Positions 16,231 through 24,941 of a stretch of DNA of 64,000 bases are shown piece after piece. How positions within the stretch are numbered: the first letter of the stretch is position 1; every line of letters begins with the position of its first letter. The notes below the pieces were generated by a model. It did not search any database and was not told the DNA's origin. It worked only from the letters and a program-made list of their open reading frames with translations. The stretch covers positions 2,418,001-2,482,000 of the forward strand of contig NZ_CVUA01000001.1 of assembly GCF_001282785.1 (NCBI RefSeq), given 5' to 3'. Origin of the DNA: Halolamina sediminis (GTDB lineage: Archaea > Halobacteriota > Halobacteria > Halobacteriales > Haloferacaceae). A program made the position numbers and the translations under genes.

Positions 16231-16836
16231 CTATTCGGCGGCGTCGCTGCCTTCGAGTCGACGACGGAGGGCCCTCAAAAGGTCGTCGGGTCGACTGTCT
16301 GCGGGAAGCGACTTCGTCCCCCCGTCGACGAGTTCCATTCGGAGCGTTCCGTCCCGCTCAGTGACGGACCTGACGTTTTCGTACGGAATCCGCTCCGTCC
16401 GGTCCCCAACCGTCCAGGTCCTGCTGAGCAGGTTCATCGAACCGTCGTGGTGGACTGTCAGCGCCGACTCACCGAGGGTCACGACGGCGAGGTCGTAGCG
16501 CTTCGAACAGTCGAAGCCGACCACGGAGTCGGAACCGACCGCTAGCGGGTGAGTAGTGGACGTATCGTCCAGATCGAGTTCATCCGCCACGGCGCGACGG
16601 ACGCTCCCCATTCCGTCGGCGAACGCATCCCCACTGTGTCGGTTCACGGCCCACACCCCGGCGACAGCTATTCCCAGACCGGCGACCAGCACGCCGATTC
16701 CCAGTACAGTCCGGTCGGCCGCGAATAGGAAATTGCCGCCTAACATTACCGCGAGAACGGCGGCCCAGGGCCACTGCCAGCCAACGGACCACACCCGTGT
16801 AACTGTCCCGACGTCGATCGTTCCCTCCTCAGACAC
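16231..16836 (-). CDS. Membrane protein with cytoplasmic PH-like tail, function unknown
   Basis: The protein has about 201 residues. I favour GTG 16836 (VSEEGTIDVGTV) over GTG 16857. Two membrane segments span roughly residues 22-40 and 45-65. The soluble remainder contains alternating strands with SVVGFDCSKRYDLAVVTL and RTERIPYENVRSVTERDG, a pattern seen in bacterial PH-like and stress-response membrane proteins. No catalytic motif is visible. It has no operon partner; a 250-base stretch upstream carries no supported gene. Confidence 0.6.
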   Translation of the reverse strand: MSEEGTIDVGTVTRVWSVGWQWPWAAVLAVMLGGNFLFAADRTVLGIGVLVAGLGIAVAGVWAVNRHSGDAFADGMGSVRRAVADELDLDDTSTTHPLAVGSDSVVGFDCSKRYDLAVVTLGESALTVHHDGSMNLLSRTWTVGDRTERIPYENVRSVTERDGTLRMELVDGGTKSLPADSRPDDLLRALRRRLEGSDAAE

Positions 16837-17249
16837 GGTTCGTGCCTCCGGAATCACGCCACTCGTCGTCCACTGTCACTCGGGTCGGTCCATCAGGAGT
16901 GTGCTTCCGTCTCGCGTTCGAACCGTGCTCGCTCGCAGTTACGTCCGTCCAACAGCTCGTCCGGAACCCGCAGGGACGTCGTGGACCGGGGGCTCGGCCG
17001 CATCGAGTGCTCGCTGACGCCTGATACGTTCGACCGCCTCCACGATCGTCTCGAGCGCGAAATTCGACCGGCACGAGAGATCCTTCCGCCGACAACGTCT
17101 CGGGCGGGTTGCGGAATCGAATTCCATTGGACCTGCCGGGGAAGTCTTGGTCGCTGATCGCCTCACCACGCTCGGGTTCTATCATCGAACGAGTCCCACT
17201 ACGCGTTGGAGTAATAAAATGCTATTGCATCGAACGCACAATACTACAG

Positions 17250-17615
17250 TTGGTAGATTGGGTCCCGGGTCGCCCGGGTAACTGGGTTCGAGAGCCGGCT
17301 GTCGCCACCTGGAGTACGACCAACGAGGAACTCCAGGCGCTCGTCGACCAGGGACAGCTGCGTCGCGTCGAAGCCGGCGAGACCACGCGCTATCAGCCGG
17401 ACTACACGCGCTTGCTCTCCGAGGAGATCCGGACGCTCATCGAAGAGAACACGCGCGAGGAGCTTCGCAACGAACTGGCCGCGATCACCGAGAAGATCGA
17501 GGAGTGGCAGGCGACCTACGACGTCGAGACGTGGGAAGAGCTCGAACAGTCGCTCGCCGACGGTGACCTCGCAAGTGCAGAGCTCCGCGAGCGCCGCGAC
17601 GTGATCAAGCAGTGA
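17250..17615 (+). pseudogene. DUF7342-type winged-helix regulator, both ends truncated
   Basis: The frame encodes a winged-helix core (WVREPAVATWSTTNEELQAL, VDQGQLRRVEAGETTRYQP) and a helical part (EEIRTLIEENTREELRNEL, then EEWQATYDVETWEELEQSL). This matches haloarchaeal DUF7342 proteins, which regulate or partner mobile-element genes. The usual first helix is missing; only a TTG at 17250 could start it. The protein ends after RRDVIKQ, where relatives continue for tens of residues. It is therefore an internal fragment. Confidence 0.55.
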
Positions 17616-17811
17616 GAGGGGAAGCTGGAAGACCGTCGCATAAACAAATAGTTTCCTGAGAAAATTATCTAACGGCAGTGACTGTGCAGTAGACGCTGGC
17701 CGCGGCGATGGCCTCGATGGATCTGCCACGAAGCAGATCCCCGTTCTGGGGGCTCCGGAGAGTGGATGATGCTCCAGCCCGTCACTGCCAGCGAGAAACC
17801 GACAACTCTCG

Positions 17812-18888
17812 TCAACTCATCGCGTCGGACCGCGCATCGTGCGTTCGCGCGTACTCGACGAGCACGTCCACGTACGATGCGAAGGGCGGACACTGGATAC
17901 CGCTCCCCGCGAGTGCACGACGAGCTGCCGGGTTGACGTACCGCGTCGGGAGCGTGAAGTAGTCGAGCGTCTCCGGCGGGATGCCCGTTACTGAGCGAAC
18001 CGCTCGCGTTCCGAGCAGACGCTTCGCAACGCCCGGAGTGGCCGGGACGGGGAGCACCCGGGTGTTCGTGGCGTCGGCGAACAGCCGCGTGAGCTCGGGA
18101 ATCGTCGGCGGGCTGGGGTCACAGAGTTGGTAGACTGCACCGGGCTCGCCGTGCTGGCTCAGGTAGTCGATCGCATCGACCACGAAGTCCCACGGGACGA
18201 CGTTCAACTCCGTCGCGCCCGCGCCCGGGAACCACGGGAGTGGAGCGATACCCGGACAGCGCTGCAGCCAGCGCAACACGTAGTACGGTCCGTCGTATTT
18301 CTCGGTTACCCCGGTTTCGCTGTGCCCGACGACGATGGCGGGCCGGTACACGGTCGCCGGAAACCCCGCATCCATGCGCGCCTGCACCAGGCGCTCGGCT
18401 TCGAACTTCGTCGCCTCGTAGTGGTTGTTGAACGATTGACCCACGTCGAGGTCCGACTCGGTAAACACGCCCTCGTAGCGGCCGCTCACGTAGCAGGTGC
18501 TCACGTATTGGAACCCCTCGACGTCACACGCGGTGGCGAAATCGAGGACGTGCCGGGTTCCGTCGACGTTGACCGCTTCGCCGACCGCGCGACTCACGCC
18601 CAAGTCGTACACAGCAGCGAGATGGAACACCTCCCCGACAGCGGCGTGAAGTGCGCGTGTGTCCTCGGCGTCGAGTCCGAGCCCCTGCTCGGTGATGTCA
18701 CCGTCGTAGAGGCGGACGTCCGCTCGCCAGTCGTCGCCGACGAGCTCGGCCGCGCGGGCCTCGGCAGCCGCCCGGTACTTCGGCTGGACGAGACAGTGGA
18801 CCGTCTGAGTTCGCGTCACGAGCCGCTCGAGGAGGGCCGCCCCGAGGAAACCGGGGAACCCCGTTACGAACACCTCCGAGGCGGTCAT
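17812..18888 (-). CDS. SDR-family NAD(P)-dependent oxidoreductase (extended, thioester-reductase-like)
   Basis: The protein has 358 residues. The N-terminus has the dinucleotide motif GFPGFLGAALLE, followed by an LYDGDI strand, HLAAVYD, and a Ser-Tyr-Lys type site as NNHYEATKFEAER with STCYVSG upstream. These are features of extended SDRs and of the reductase domains that reduce thioesters or process lipids and sterols. It overlaps the aldehyde dehydrogenase stop by 4 bp (ATGA), so the two form one transcription unit. The pair may oxidise or reduce a hydrophobic alcohol/aldehyde; the substrate is not determined. Confidence 0.85.
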   Translation of the reverse strand: MTASEVFVTGFPGFLGAALLERLVTRTQTVHCLVQPKYRAAAEARAAELVGDDWRADVRLYDGDITEQGLGLDAEDTRALHAAVGEVFHLAAVYDLGVSRAVGEAVNVDGTRHVLDFATACDVEGFQYVSTCYVSGRYEGVFTESDLDVGQSFNNHYEATKFEAERLVQARMDAGFPATVYRPAIVVGHSETGVTEKYDGPYYVLRWLQRCPGIAPLPWFPGAGATELNVVPWDFVVDAIDYLSQHGEPGAVYQLCDPSPPTIPELTRLFADATNTRVLPVPATPGVAKRLLGTRAVRSVTGIPPETLDYFTLPTRYVNPAARRALAGSGIQCPPFASYVDVLVEYARTHDARSDAMS

Positions 18889-20441
18889 CGGAGCCACCCC
18901 GGCAGCCGCTTGAGAAGCTTCGAGAAGCCGGTCATCACCCGTGCCCAGACGCCGTCCGGAAGCGGTCCCGGCCCGATTTGGAGCCCCCGTTGGACCGCCA
19001 CCGTTTGGGCCTCCGTGTACTTCAACAGCCCCTCCTCGCCGTGTCGCCGACCGATACCCGAATCACCCATCCCGCCCATCGGCGCATCTAGCGACGCCCA
19101 TGCAGCCGCGTAGGCCTCGTTGACGTTCACCGTACCGCAGTCGAGGCGTTCGGCGACACGCTCGCCGCGGTCGCGATCGCCCGTCCAGACGGAGGCGTTC
19201 AGCCCATATCGGGAGTTGTTCGCCCGGTCGACGGCTTCTTGGACGCTCCCGACTGGGTAGAGGCTCACCACTGGCCCGAACGTTTCCTCGTCGAAGAGGG
19301 TCATCTCGGGTGAGACATCCGCCAACACCGTCGGTTCGTAGAAGTATGGGCCCACGTCCGGTCGATGCCGCCCCCCGACGAGCACGTCGGCACCCTTCTC
19401 GACGGCGTCGTCCACGTGGCGTTCGGTCTTCTCCAGTTGTGCGGCGGACTGTAGCGATCCCATATCTGGCCCGTACGCGAACCCAGTTCCGAGGTCGAGG
19501 TTCCGTGTCTCCGTGACGAAAGCGTCGCGGAACTCGTCGTAGACCGACTCGTGGATGTAGAGTCGCTCGGCGCTGATACAGAGTTGGCCCGCGTTCGGGA
19601 AGCAGGCACGGATCGCCCCACGAGCGGCCTTCTCCGGGTCAGCGTCGTCGAGGACCAGCAGCGGGTTCTTTCCCCCGAGTTCGAGCGAGCAGTCGATGAG
19701 CGCACGCCCCGCGCGTTCGGCGACACTCCGCCCGGCCTCGGTCGAGCCGGTGAAACAGACGTAGTCGACGCGGTCGACGAGTTCGGCCCCCAGCCGTTCA
19801 CCCCTCCCGGACACGACCTGAAACACCTCCGGCGGGAGGCCAGCGTCGACGAGCAGCTGGCGAGCCAGAAGCGCCGTGTGGGTGGTCTCCTCGGCGGGTT
19901 TCAACACCACGGCGTTGCCCGCGAGCAGCGCCGGCAGTGCGTCAGAAACCGACAGCGTGACCGGATAGTTCCACGGCGAAATGAAGCCGGCTACTCCCTT
20001 CGGCCGACGGTGAACCGTGGTCTTCGTCAGCCCCGGGATGGCCCCACGACGACGCTCGCTCTCGAGCAGTTCCGGGCCGGCATCGGCGTAATGGGTGGCT
20101 GTCTGGACGACGTCGAGCACTTCCTCGAAGGCGTCTCGCCGGGTCTTCCCCGTTTCCAACTGCGCGACATCGAGTAGCTCGTCCTGTGCATCGAGCACCC
20201 GGTCGGCATATCGCTCCAGAACGGCCGCCCGCTCAGCCACCGGACGGCCGGCCCACGACGCTTGTGCCGCCTCGGCCCGCTCGACGGCTGCCTCGACATC
20301 CGCTTCCGTCCCTGCAGGAATCGATGTGAACGGGGCGCCGCGAAACGGCGCGATCACGTCCAGCCGGTCCCACTCACCGGTCACGACAAGGGCTTCACGG
20401 AGCGATTCGAGTCGGTCCCTTCCGACCCGGCTTTTGTGCAT
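18885..20441 (-). CDS. NAD(P)-dependent aldehyde dehydrogenase (succinate-semialdehyde dehydrogenase type)
   Basis: The protein has 518 residues. The aldehyde dehydrogenase motifs are all present: ISPWNYPVTL, VLKPAEET, FTGSTEAGRSVAE, the general base in SLELGGKNPLLVL, and the catalytic Cys in FPNAGQLCISAERLYIHE. EETFGPVVSLYP and the C-terminal PMGGMGDSGIGRRHGE complete the fold. The CISAERLY version is typical of the GabD2 group, but specificity cannot be read from motifs alone. The start at 20441 avoids a basic, unlikely extension. It is first in the operon with the SDR gene. Confidence 0.92.
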   Translation of the reverse strand: MHKSRVGRDRLESLREALVVTGEWDRLDVIAPFRGAPFTSIPAGTEADVEAAVERAEAAQASWAGRPVAERAAVLERYADRVLDAQDELLDVAQLETGKTRRDAFEEVLDVVQTATHYADAGPELLESERRRGAIPGLTKTTVHRRPKGVAGFISPWNYPVTLSVSDALPALLAGNAVVLKPAEETTHTALLARQLLVDAGLPPEVFQVVSGRGERLGAELVDRVDYVCFTGSTEAGRSVAERAGRALIDCSLELGGKNPLLVLDDADPEKAARGAIRACFPNAGQLCISAERLYIHESVYDEFRDAFVTETRNLDLGTGFAYGPDMGSLQSAAQLEKTERHVDDAVEKGADVLVGGRHRPDVGPYFYEPTVLADVSPEMTLFDEETFGPVVSLYPVGSVQEAVDRANNSRYGLNASVWTGDRDRGERVAERLDCGTVNVNEAYAAAWASLDAPMGGMGDSGIGRRHGEEGLLKYTEAQTVAVQRGLQIGPGPLPDGVWARVMTGFSKLLKRLPGWLR

Positions 20442-20485
20442 ACCGCACCTACACGGAGACGGGGCATAAACGGCGGTGGAGCGGT

Positions 20486-20560
20486 TCATCGATCGTCTTC
20501 TTCGTCGATGACGAGTCCGCAATCTGCACACACCGTTTCGGCTGAGTTCGGAGTATGCGA
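20486..20560 (-). pseudogene. Zinc-ribbon scrap of a transcription initiation factor B gene
   Basis: A short frame ends in ETVCADCGLVIDEEDDR before TGA. E-T-V-C-x-D-C-G-L-V-I/V-D-E/D is the second knuckle of the TFB zinc ribbon. The first CxxC pair and everything downstream are missing. It lies in a 369-base gap between the aldehyde dehydrogenase and SAMP1 genes. That gap holds nothing else I can identify apart from an AT-rich patch near 20690-20705. Confidence 0.45.
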
Positions 20561-20810
20561 CCGCTGAGTGGACTACTCCCGAGACGGCTTCCCGGCGGCT
20601 CAGCGATTACAAACTGGGGGGTTGAGCGTGTAGTGGGCAGTTCTGTATCGACTCTGTAGGGGGTGTACTGATCGGGAATCAACGTCCAACGTTTTAAACC
20701 ATATTCTACGGCTGGCTGCAACTCAGGGTCATGGGCACGAGTCGAATCACGCCTCCGAATCGGAGAGGATACCCACAACCCTCTTTTCCGCCCGTCGCCC
20801 ACCCCCGACC

Positions 20811-21077
20811 ATGCAGTGGAAGCTCTTCGCTGATCTCGCCGAGGCCGCCGGCGAGCGCACCGTCACGGTCGACGTCGACGCCGGCGCGACCGTCGACGAC
20901 GCGCTCGACGCGCTCCTGACGACGAAGCCGGCGCTCCGGGACCGGGCACTGAACGAGGACGGCGAGCTCCAGGAGCACGTCAACCTTCTCAAGAACGGGG
21001 AGAACGTCGACGCGGACGCGACCGTCGAGACGGGCGACGAGCTCGCGCTGTTCCCGCCGGTCAGCGGCGGCTCGTAA
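20811..21077 (+). CDS. samp1: Small archaeal modifier protein SAMP1 / MoaD-like
   Basis: The protein has 88 residues and a beta-grasp fold. It starts MQWKLFADLAEAAG and ends ELALFPPVSGGS, matching haloarchaeal SAMP1, which is conjugated to lysines and also supplies sulfur for molybdopterin synthesis. The oddity is the end: a Ser codon follows the Gly-Gly that must be C-terminal for activation by the E1-like UbaA. Either a peptidase trims the Ser first or this copy differs in use. A TATA-like patch near 20785 precedes it. Confidence 0.9.
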   Translation: MQWKLFADLAEAAGERTVTVDVDAGATVDDALDALLTTKPALRDRALNEDGELQEHVNLLKNGENVDADATVETGDELALFPPVSGGS

Positions 21078-21103
21078 CGCTCCGCGCTCGGAGTCGACCG
21101 CGA

Positions 21104-21316
21104 CTACGCCTGCCCCTCCTTGACGCGCCCGCAGTTCGGGCAGTTCCAGCGGTAGTACGTCGTCCCCGAACTCAGGAGCCCGCCGCTCTCCTGTTTCACC
21201 TGCAGGTGTCCCTTCTCCCGGGCGCAGTCGTAGTGGACCGCCAACCCGCAGCCGTTACACGTCTCGTCGGCGCCGCTGCCGCCGCAGTACTCACAGTCCG
21301 TGCTAAATAGCCCCAT
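21104..21316 (-). CDS. Small zinc-ribbon protein
   Basis: The protein has 70 residues and starts at ATG 21316 (MGLFSTDCEYCGGSG). Three CxxC-like pairs are visible: CEYCGGSG, CNGCGLAVHYDC and CPNCGRVKEG, enough for two zinc sites. Between them is a VKQESGGLL loop. This is a conserved haloarchaeal protein of unknown role. It is convergent with SAMP1, whose stop is 27 bases away. It could be a nucleic-acid-binding or assembly factor; no specific function is claimed. Confidence 0.75.
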   Translation of the reverse strand: MGLFSTDCEYCGGSGADETCNGCGLAVHYDCAREKGHLQVKQESGGLLSSGTTYYRWNCPNCGRVKEGQA

Positions 21317-21389
21317 GGTACGGGCCAAGCGTGTAACTACGATACCATAAAGTTACTGCCAGCTTCGGCGGCACTTCCCGCGTCGCGGC

Positions 21390-22535
21390 TCAGTCCCGCG
21401 GGAAACCGACGTGCTCGGCGTCGGCGAGCGCACGATCGGCCGCCGCGTCGACATCGAACTCCCGGACGAGTTCGCCGTCCCGGAGCAGCGGTTCCAGCAG
21501 CGCCTCGCCGTCGGCGCCGCAGTCGGCGAGCGCGACGTGGTGGCCGCCGTCGTCAGTTCGGTAGACCTGTTTCGTTCCCGAGAGCTTCCCGCGCTTGGCG
21601 GCGGGCTCGCCGTCGACTTCGACGATGTCCAGTGCGAAGTCGATCGGGTCGGCGTTGCTGACGTAGCCGCCGACGCCGAACCCGTCGACGACGTCGCGGA
21701 GGTGGCGGATGCTCGCCGGGTCGATCCCGCCGCTGACGAACACGTCAACGTCCCCGTGGCCACGGGCGTCGAGCTCCCACTGAACCTCGCGGACGATGTG
21801 GCGGAAATCTCCCCGTCGGGAGCCAGTGGTGTCGAGACGGACGCTGTCGAGGTCGTCACCCAGCGTCTCGACCGCGCGGAGCACCTCGTCGACCTCGTCG
21901 GAGTAAGTGTCACACAGCGTCACGCGCGGCACGTCGGGGGCGACCGCCTCGTCGAACGCGCGCCACGCCGACTCCTGGTTCCCGCGGCCGAAGCAGATCA
22001 GCAGTGCGTGGGGCATCGTCCCGCCGGCCTCGCGGCCGAGCACCTCGCCCGCGGCGACGTTCGAGATCCCGTCGAGCCCGCCGAGCAGCGCGGAGCGCTC
22101 GACCATCGCGCCGATCGAGGGGTGGACGTGCCGGGTGCCGAAGCTCAACACGGTCGACGCCGGCGCGGCCCGGCGGGCGCGGAGTGCGTTGGTCGCGACC
22201 GCCGATGCGTGGGAGAGAAAGCCCAGCAGCGCGGTCTCGTAGCGCGCGAAGTCGAGGTAGCTCCCCTCGATCCGGCAGACGGGGCCGCCGTCGAACAGCG
22301 TTCCCTCCGGCAGCGCGTCGGCGTCGATCGGCAGCCCTTCCAGCAGGTGGGCGGCGTCTTTCAGCCCCGCGAGCAGTTCGAACTCGCCGGTCGGGAACTG
22401 GTCGGCAGTCACCTCCGCGACGACGTTGGGGTTCCGTCCCGCGTGGGAGAGCGTCTCGGTCGTCCGGTCGAAGTAGGCGTCCGTCGCGGCGCCTGACTCG
22501 ATCGCCTCGGGTGGGATGATGTCGAACTCGCTCAT
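21390..22535 (-). CDS. pncB: Nicotinate phosphoribosyltransferase
   Basis: The protein has 381 residues. It joins nicotinate to PRPP in NAD salvage. Family features: an N-terminal AATDAYFDRT, the FDGGPVCRIEGSY region, SFGTRHVHPSIG, and the phosphate-binding stretch SVRLDTTGSRRGD followed by VFVSGGIDPASI and DGFGVGGYVSNADP. The length suits the shorter archaeal form. ATG 22535 is chosen over an upstream one because it begins the conserved N-terminus. The decayed nadC fragment at 16000 belongs to the de novo route to the same product. Confidence 0.92.
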   Translation of the reverse strand: MSEFDIIPPEAIESGAATDAYFDRTTETLSHAGRNPNVVAEVTADQFPTGEFELLAGLKDAAHLLEGLPIDADALPEGTLFDGGPVCRIEGSYLDFARYETALLGFLSHASAVATNALRARRAAPASTVLSFGTRHVHPSIGAMVERSALLGGLDGISNVAAGEVLGREAGGTMPHALLICFGRGNQESAWRAFDEAVAPDVPRVTLCDTYSDEVDEVLRAVETLGDDLDSVRLDTTGSRRGDFRHIVREVQWELDARGHGDVDVFVSGGIDPASIRHLRDVVDGFGVGGYVSNADPIDFALDIVEVDGEPAAKRGKLSGTKQVYRTDDGGHHVALADCGADGEALLEPLLRDGELVREFDVDAAADRALADAEHVGFPRD

Positions 22536-22618
22536 GGTGTGGACCCCGCGCTCGCGGGTGACAGTCCGTGCCCGCACTCGTGGGCGTGTGAACAAAAGTC
22601 CCGTCTATCGACGCCGCC

Positions 22619-22945
22619 CTACTCGTGCTCGTCCAACTGCTCGGCGAGCGTGACGGCGTCGCCGGCCACGGTCGTGTAGTCGACGCCGGCCTCGTCGGAG
22701 ACCAGCCGGATGTGAGAAGCTAGCAGCGAGAGCGCCTGCATCCCCTCCTGCTGGGCGTCGTCGGCCCGCTGGGCGAACGTGGAGTCGACCTCCCGGCCGT
22801 CGCGGACGACGCCGACGTAGAGGGCGGTGGCGTCCTCGTCGAGCAGATCGCGGGCGTCCTCGACCCGCTGGGCGAACTCCCGGTCGTCCGTGTCGCTCGC
22901 AGCGTCGTCAGCAGCGTCCGCCTCGTCCTCGAACTCGTCGACCAC
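22619..22945 (-). CDS. Conserved haloarchaeal hypothetical protein behind the Rieske gene
   Basis: The protein has 108 residues and a GTG start at 22945, five bases after the Rieske stop. It is very acidic at the start (EFEDEADAADDAASDTDDRE) and then helical (REFAQRVEDARDLLDEDATA, VVRDGREVDSTFAQRADDAQ). No metal motif or membrane segment is seen. The position suggests co-transcription with the Rieske gene and a soluble accessory role. The family is not recognised. Confidence 0.6.
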   Translation of the reverse strand: MVDEFEDEADAADDAASDTDDREFAQRVEDARDLLDEDATALYVGVVRDGREVDSTFAQRADDAQQEGMQALSLLASHIRLVSDEAGVDYTTVAGDAVTLAEQLDEHE

Positions 22946-22950
22946 GGGAA

Positions 22951-23814
22951 TCAGTCGGGCCGCGGTCGAGCGACGAACAGCGTCTCGACGATGCTGAACG
23001 GGTCGTAGACGGACTGGTGGCAGGCGCAGTAGACGCCGTCCTCGCCGCCGAAGGAGGCCGAAGAGGCGTTCTGCTTGTAGCCGGGGACACAGCAGAAGTG
23101 GGTACACTTGTTGAGCCACGCGAGGAACCCCTGCTCGGTGCTGGCCTGGAGCCAGTTCACGATCGACTGGCTGGCGTCGGTGTTCCCGTTGGCGATCTCC
23201 TCGATGACCGGGCTCCGGATCACCTGGATCGGGATCGTGTTCTCGGTGCCCTCCGAGCGCCAGCGACCGGTCGCGGGCTTGCCGAGGCCGGCCTCGCCGA
23301 TCCCGTTGCCCCAGCTCTCGTAGTCCTCGAACATGTCGACGTTGAGTCGGTCACCCTCCTCGAGCTCCTCGCTCTGCCAGTCGTAGTCGGGGCCGGCGAT
23401 CGAGCGGAAAAAGTTCTCGGAGTCGTAGCTTGGGACGATCCCCTCGTAGGACTCGACGCCGCAGTACTGGAACCACTCCGAGGAGTACGTCTGGCCGCCC
23501 ATCTCGGTCGAGGCGACCTCGATCGTTCGGCCACCCTGTTCGACCTCCTCGACCTCGGGCCAGACGCCCTTCAGATACCCCTCGTCGTCGATCTCGACGG
23601 GGATCTGGGGCATCCCGCGCGGCGCGGGACCTGCGGTGTTCTCGATGGCCATCGCGGTCGTCGAGCCACCCCCCTCACCGGGGGATTGGGTCGCGGAGTT
23701 GATGCCGACCGCGCCGGTCATGCCGACGGCGGCCAGCCCCGCGCCACCGACGACCCCCTTGACGAACCGCCGACGCCCGGATTCGGCGGGATACTTGTCC
23801 TCGTCTGCGCTCAT
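22951..23814 (-). CDS. Rieske iron-sulfur protein
   Basis: The protein has 287 residues. A twin-arginine signal/anchor (SGRRRFVKGVVGGAG) exports the folded protein across the membrane. The 2Fe-2S site is CTHFCCVPG and CACHQSVYDP, giving two Cys and two His ligands plus the disulfide pair, as in Rieske subunits of quinol-oxidising complexes. No cytochrome b gene lies within the window next to it, so its partner must be encoded elsewhere or it serves another oxidoreductase. The start at 23814 sits close to the Arg motif. Confidence 0.92.
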   Translation of the reverse strand: MSADEDKYPAESGRRRFVKGVVGGAGLAAVGMTGAVGINSATQSPGEGGGSTTAMAIENTAGPAPRGMPQIPVEIDDEGYLKGVWPEVEEVEQGGRTIEVASTEMGGQTYSSEWFQYCGVESYEGIVPSYDSENFFRSIAGPDYDWQSEELEEGDRLNVDMFEDYESWGNGIGEAGLGKPATGRWRSEGTENTIPIQVIRSPVIEEIANGNTDASQSIVNWLQASTEQGFLAWLNKCTHFCCVPGYKQNASSASFGGEDGVYCACHQSVYDPFSIVETLFVARPRPD

Positions 23815-23897
23815 GCCCGAGATGTCGGTGCCGCGTTCTCAAAAGCATGACGAAGCACCCATGTGGGCGACGCCGACGACGGAGGGGCGGAAGCGGT

Positions 23898-24419
23898 CTA
23901 CCCGAGCAGCCGCGAACAGGAGCCACAGAGGTTCTCCTCCTTCACGTCGACCTCCCGCACCGTCGGGGAGAACGACATCACGCATTTGCTGTTGTCACAG
24001 TGTTCCAGCCCGAAGTTGTGGCCCATCTCGTGGACGACCTCCTTCCGGATGCGGTCGGCGAACACCTCCGAGGTAGGCTTGTTCGAGATGCCGCCGTCGG
24101 AGGAGGTGTTGAGTCGGTGCGTGGAGATGACCGAGCCGCGGCCGTTGAGGTAAGCGAGCCCGAACACGTAGTTCCGCTGGCGGTAGTAGAGGTCCTCCGT
24201 CGTGATGGCGATGTTCTTCTCACCATTGCCGGCGTCGCTCGCGACCTCGATGAAGCGCTCGGCGCGGTACTGGCTCCGGCCGCGATCGAACGCGTCCTCG
24301 GGGATCGTCTGCTCGCTCCGAACGCCGACCTCGCAGTCGTAGACGGTCCGCAGCGCCTCTGACGCCTCGCGTTTGGCACGGCTGGGGACCGACCCGACTG
24401 GAACGATGTCGACGCGCAT
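23898..24419 (-). CDS. amzA: Archaemetzincin family zinc metalloprotease
   Basis: The protein has 173 residues. The signature HEMGHNFGLEHCDNSKCVM supplies the three zinc-binding His and the catalytic Glu, and the Cys pairs that follow (CDNSKC, then CGSC near the end) form the second zinc site typical of archaemetzincins. The N-terminal MRVDIVPVG strand and the length match archaeal members. The ATG at 24419 is preferred to one 20 codons upstream, whose extension overlaps the divergent gene's promoter region. Confidence 0.94.
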   Translation of the reverse strand: MRVDIVPVGSVPSRAKREASEALRTVYDCEVGVRSEQTIPEDAFDRGRSQYRAERFIEVASDAGNGEKNIAITTEDLYYRQRNYVFGLAYLNGRGSVISTHRLNTSSDGGISNKPTSEVFADRIRKEVVHEMGHNFGLEHCDNSKCVMSFSPTVREVDVKEENLCGSCSRLLG

Positions 24420-24457
24420 ATCTCCACTCATGCCGAGGATCAGCATAAACCCTCGGC

Positions 24458-24892
24458 ATGTCACGGAAAACCGACCCACTGATCGTCAGACGGCTCCGGG
24501 GCGAAGAGCGCGTGCTGGAGGTCGGGATCGGCGATCGAACCGGCGTCGCGGCCCGCCTGGTCGACGCCGGCATCGACGTGCGCGCGACGGACGTTCGCCC
24601 CGTCGCCGCCCCCGAGGGAGTCCGCTTCCGCGTCGAGGACGTGACGGCCGTCGACGAGCCCGACGCGTTCCACCGCGTCGACACCGTGTACGCACTCAAC
24701 TGCCCGGCCGAACTCCACCGACCGATCCGGGATCTCGCGGCGGCGGTCGGCGCGACGTTTCGGTTCACCACGCTGGGCTACGAGGCGCCGTCGATCCCCG
24801 TCGAGCGCGAGACGCTTGGCGGCGGCGACACGCCGCGCCTGACGCTCTACACCGCCACGACGCGCGACGGAACTCCCCGGGGGAGTCGCTGA
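24458..24892 (+). CDS. UPF0146 family protein
   Basis: The protein has 144 residues. It has a methyltransferase-like Rossmann beginning ([26 protein letters not shown]) but is shorter than working methyltransferases and lacks a clear catalytic motif. [17 protein letters not shown] is characteristic of UPF0146, an archaeal family of unknown activity. It is divergent from the archaemetzincin gene with about 38 bases between starts and is followed by a HAD hydrolase after a 49-base gap. Confidence 0.85.
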   Translation: MSRKTDPLIVRRLRGEERVLEVGIGDRTGVAARLVDAGIDVRATDVRPVAAPEGVRFRVEDVTAVDEPDAFHRVDTVYALNCPAELHRPIRDLAAAVGATFRFTTLGYEAPSIPVERETLGGGDTPRLTLYTATTRDGTPRGSR

Positions 24893-24941
24893 CGCCGGCG
24901 CGAGCCGCAAACGCCTTTCCGCCCGGGGTCGGATCGGGGGT

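Noticed and set aside
16840-17185. Possible minus-strand gene upstream of the PH-like membrane protein
   Set aside because: Only short helical stretches look protein-like, no start is convincing, and no family is recognised.
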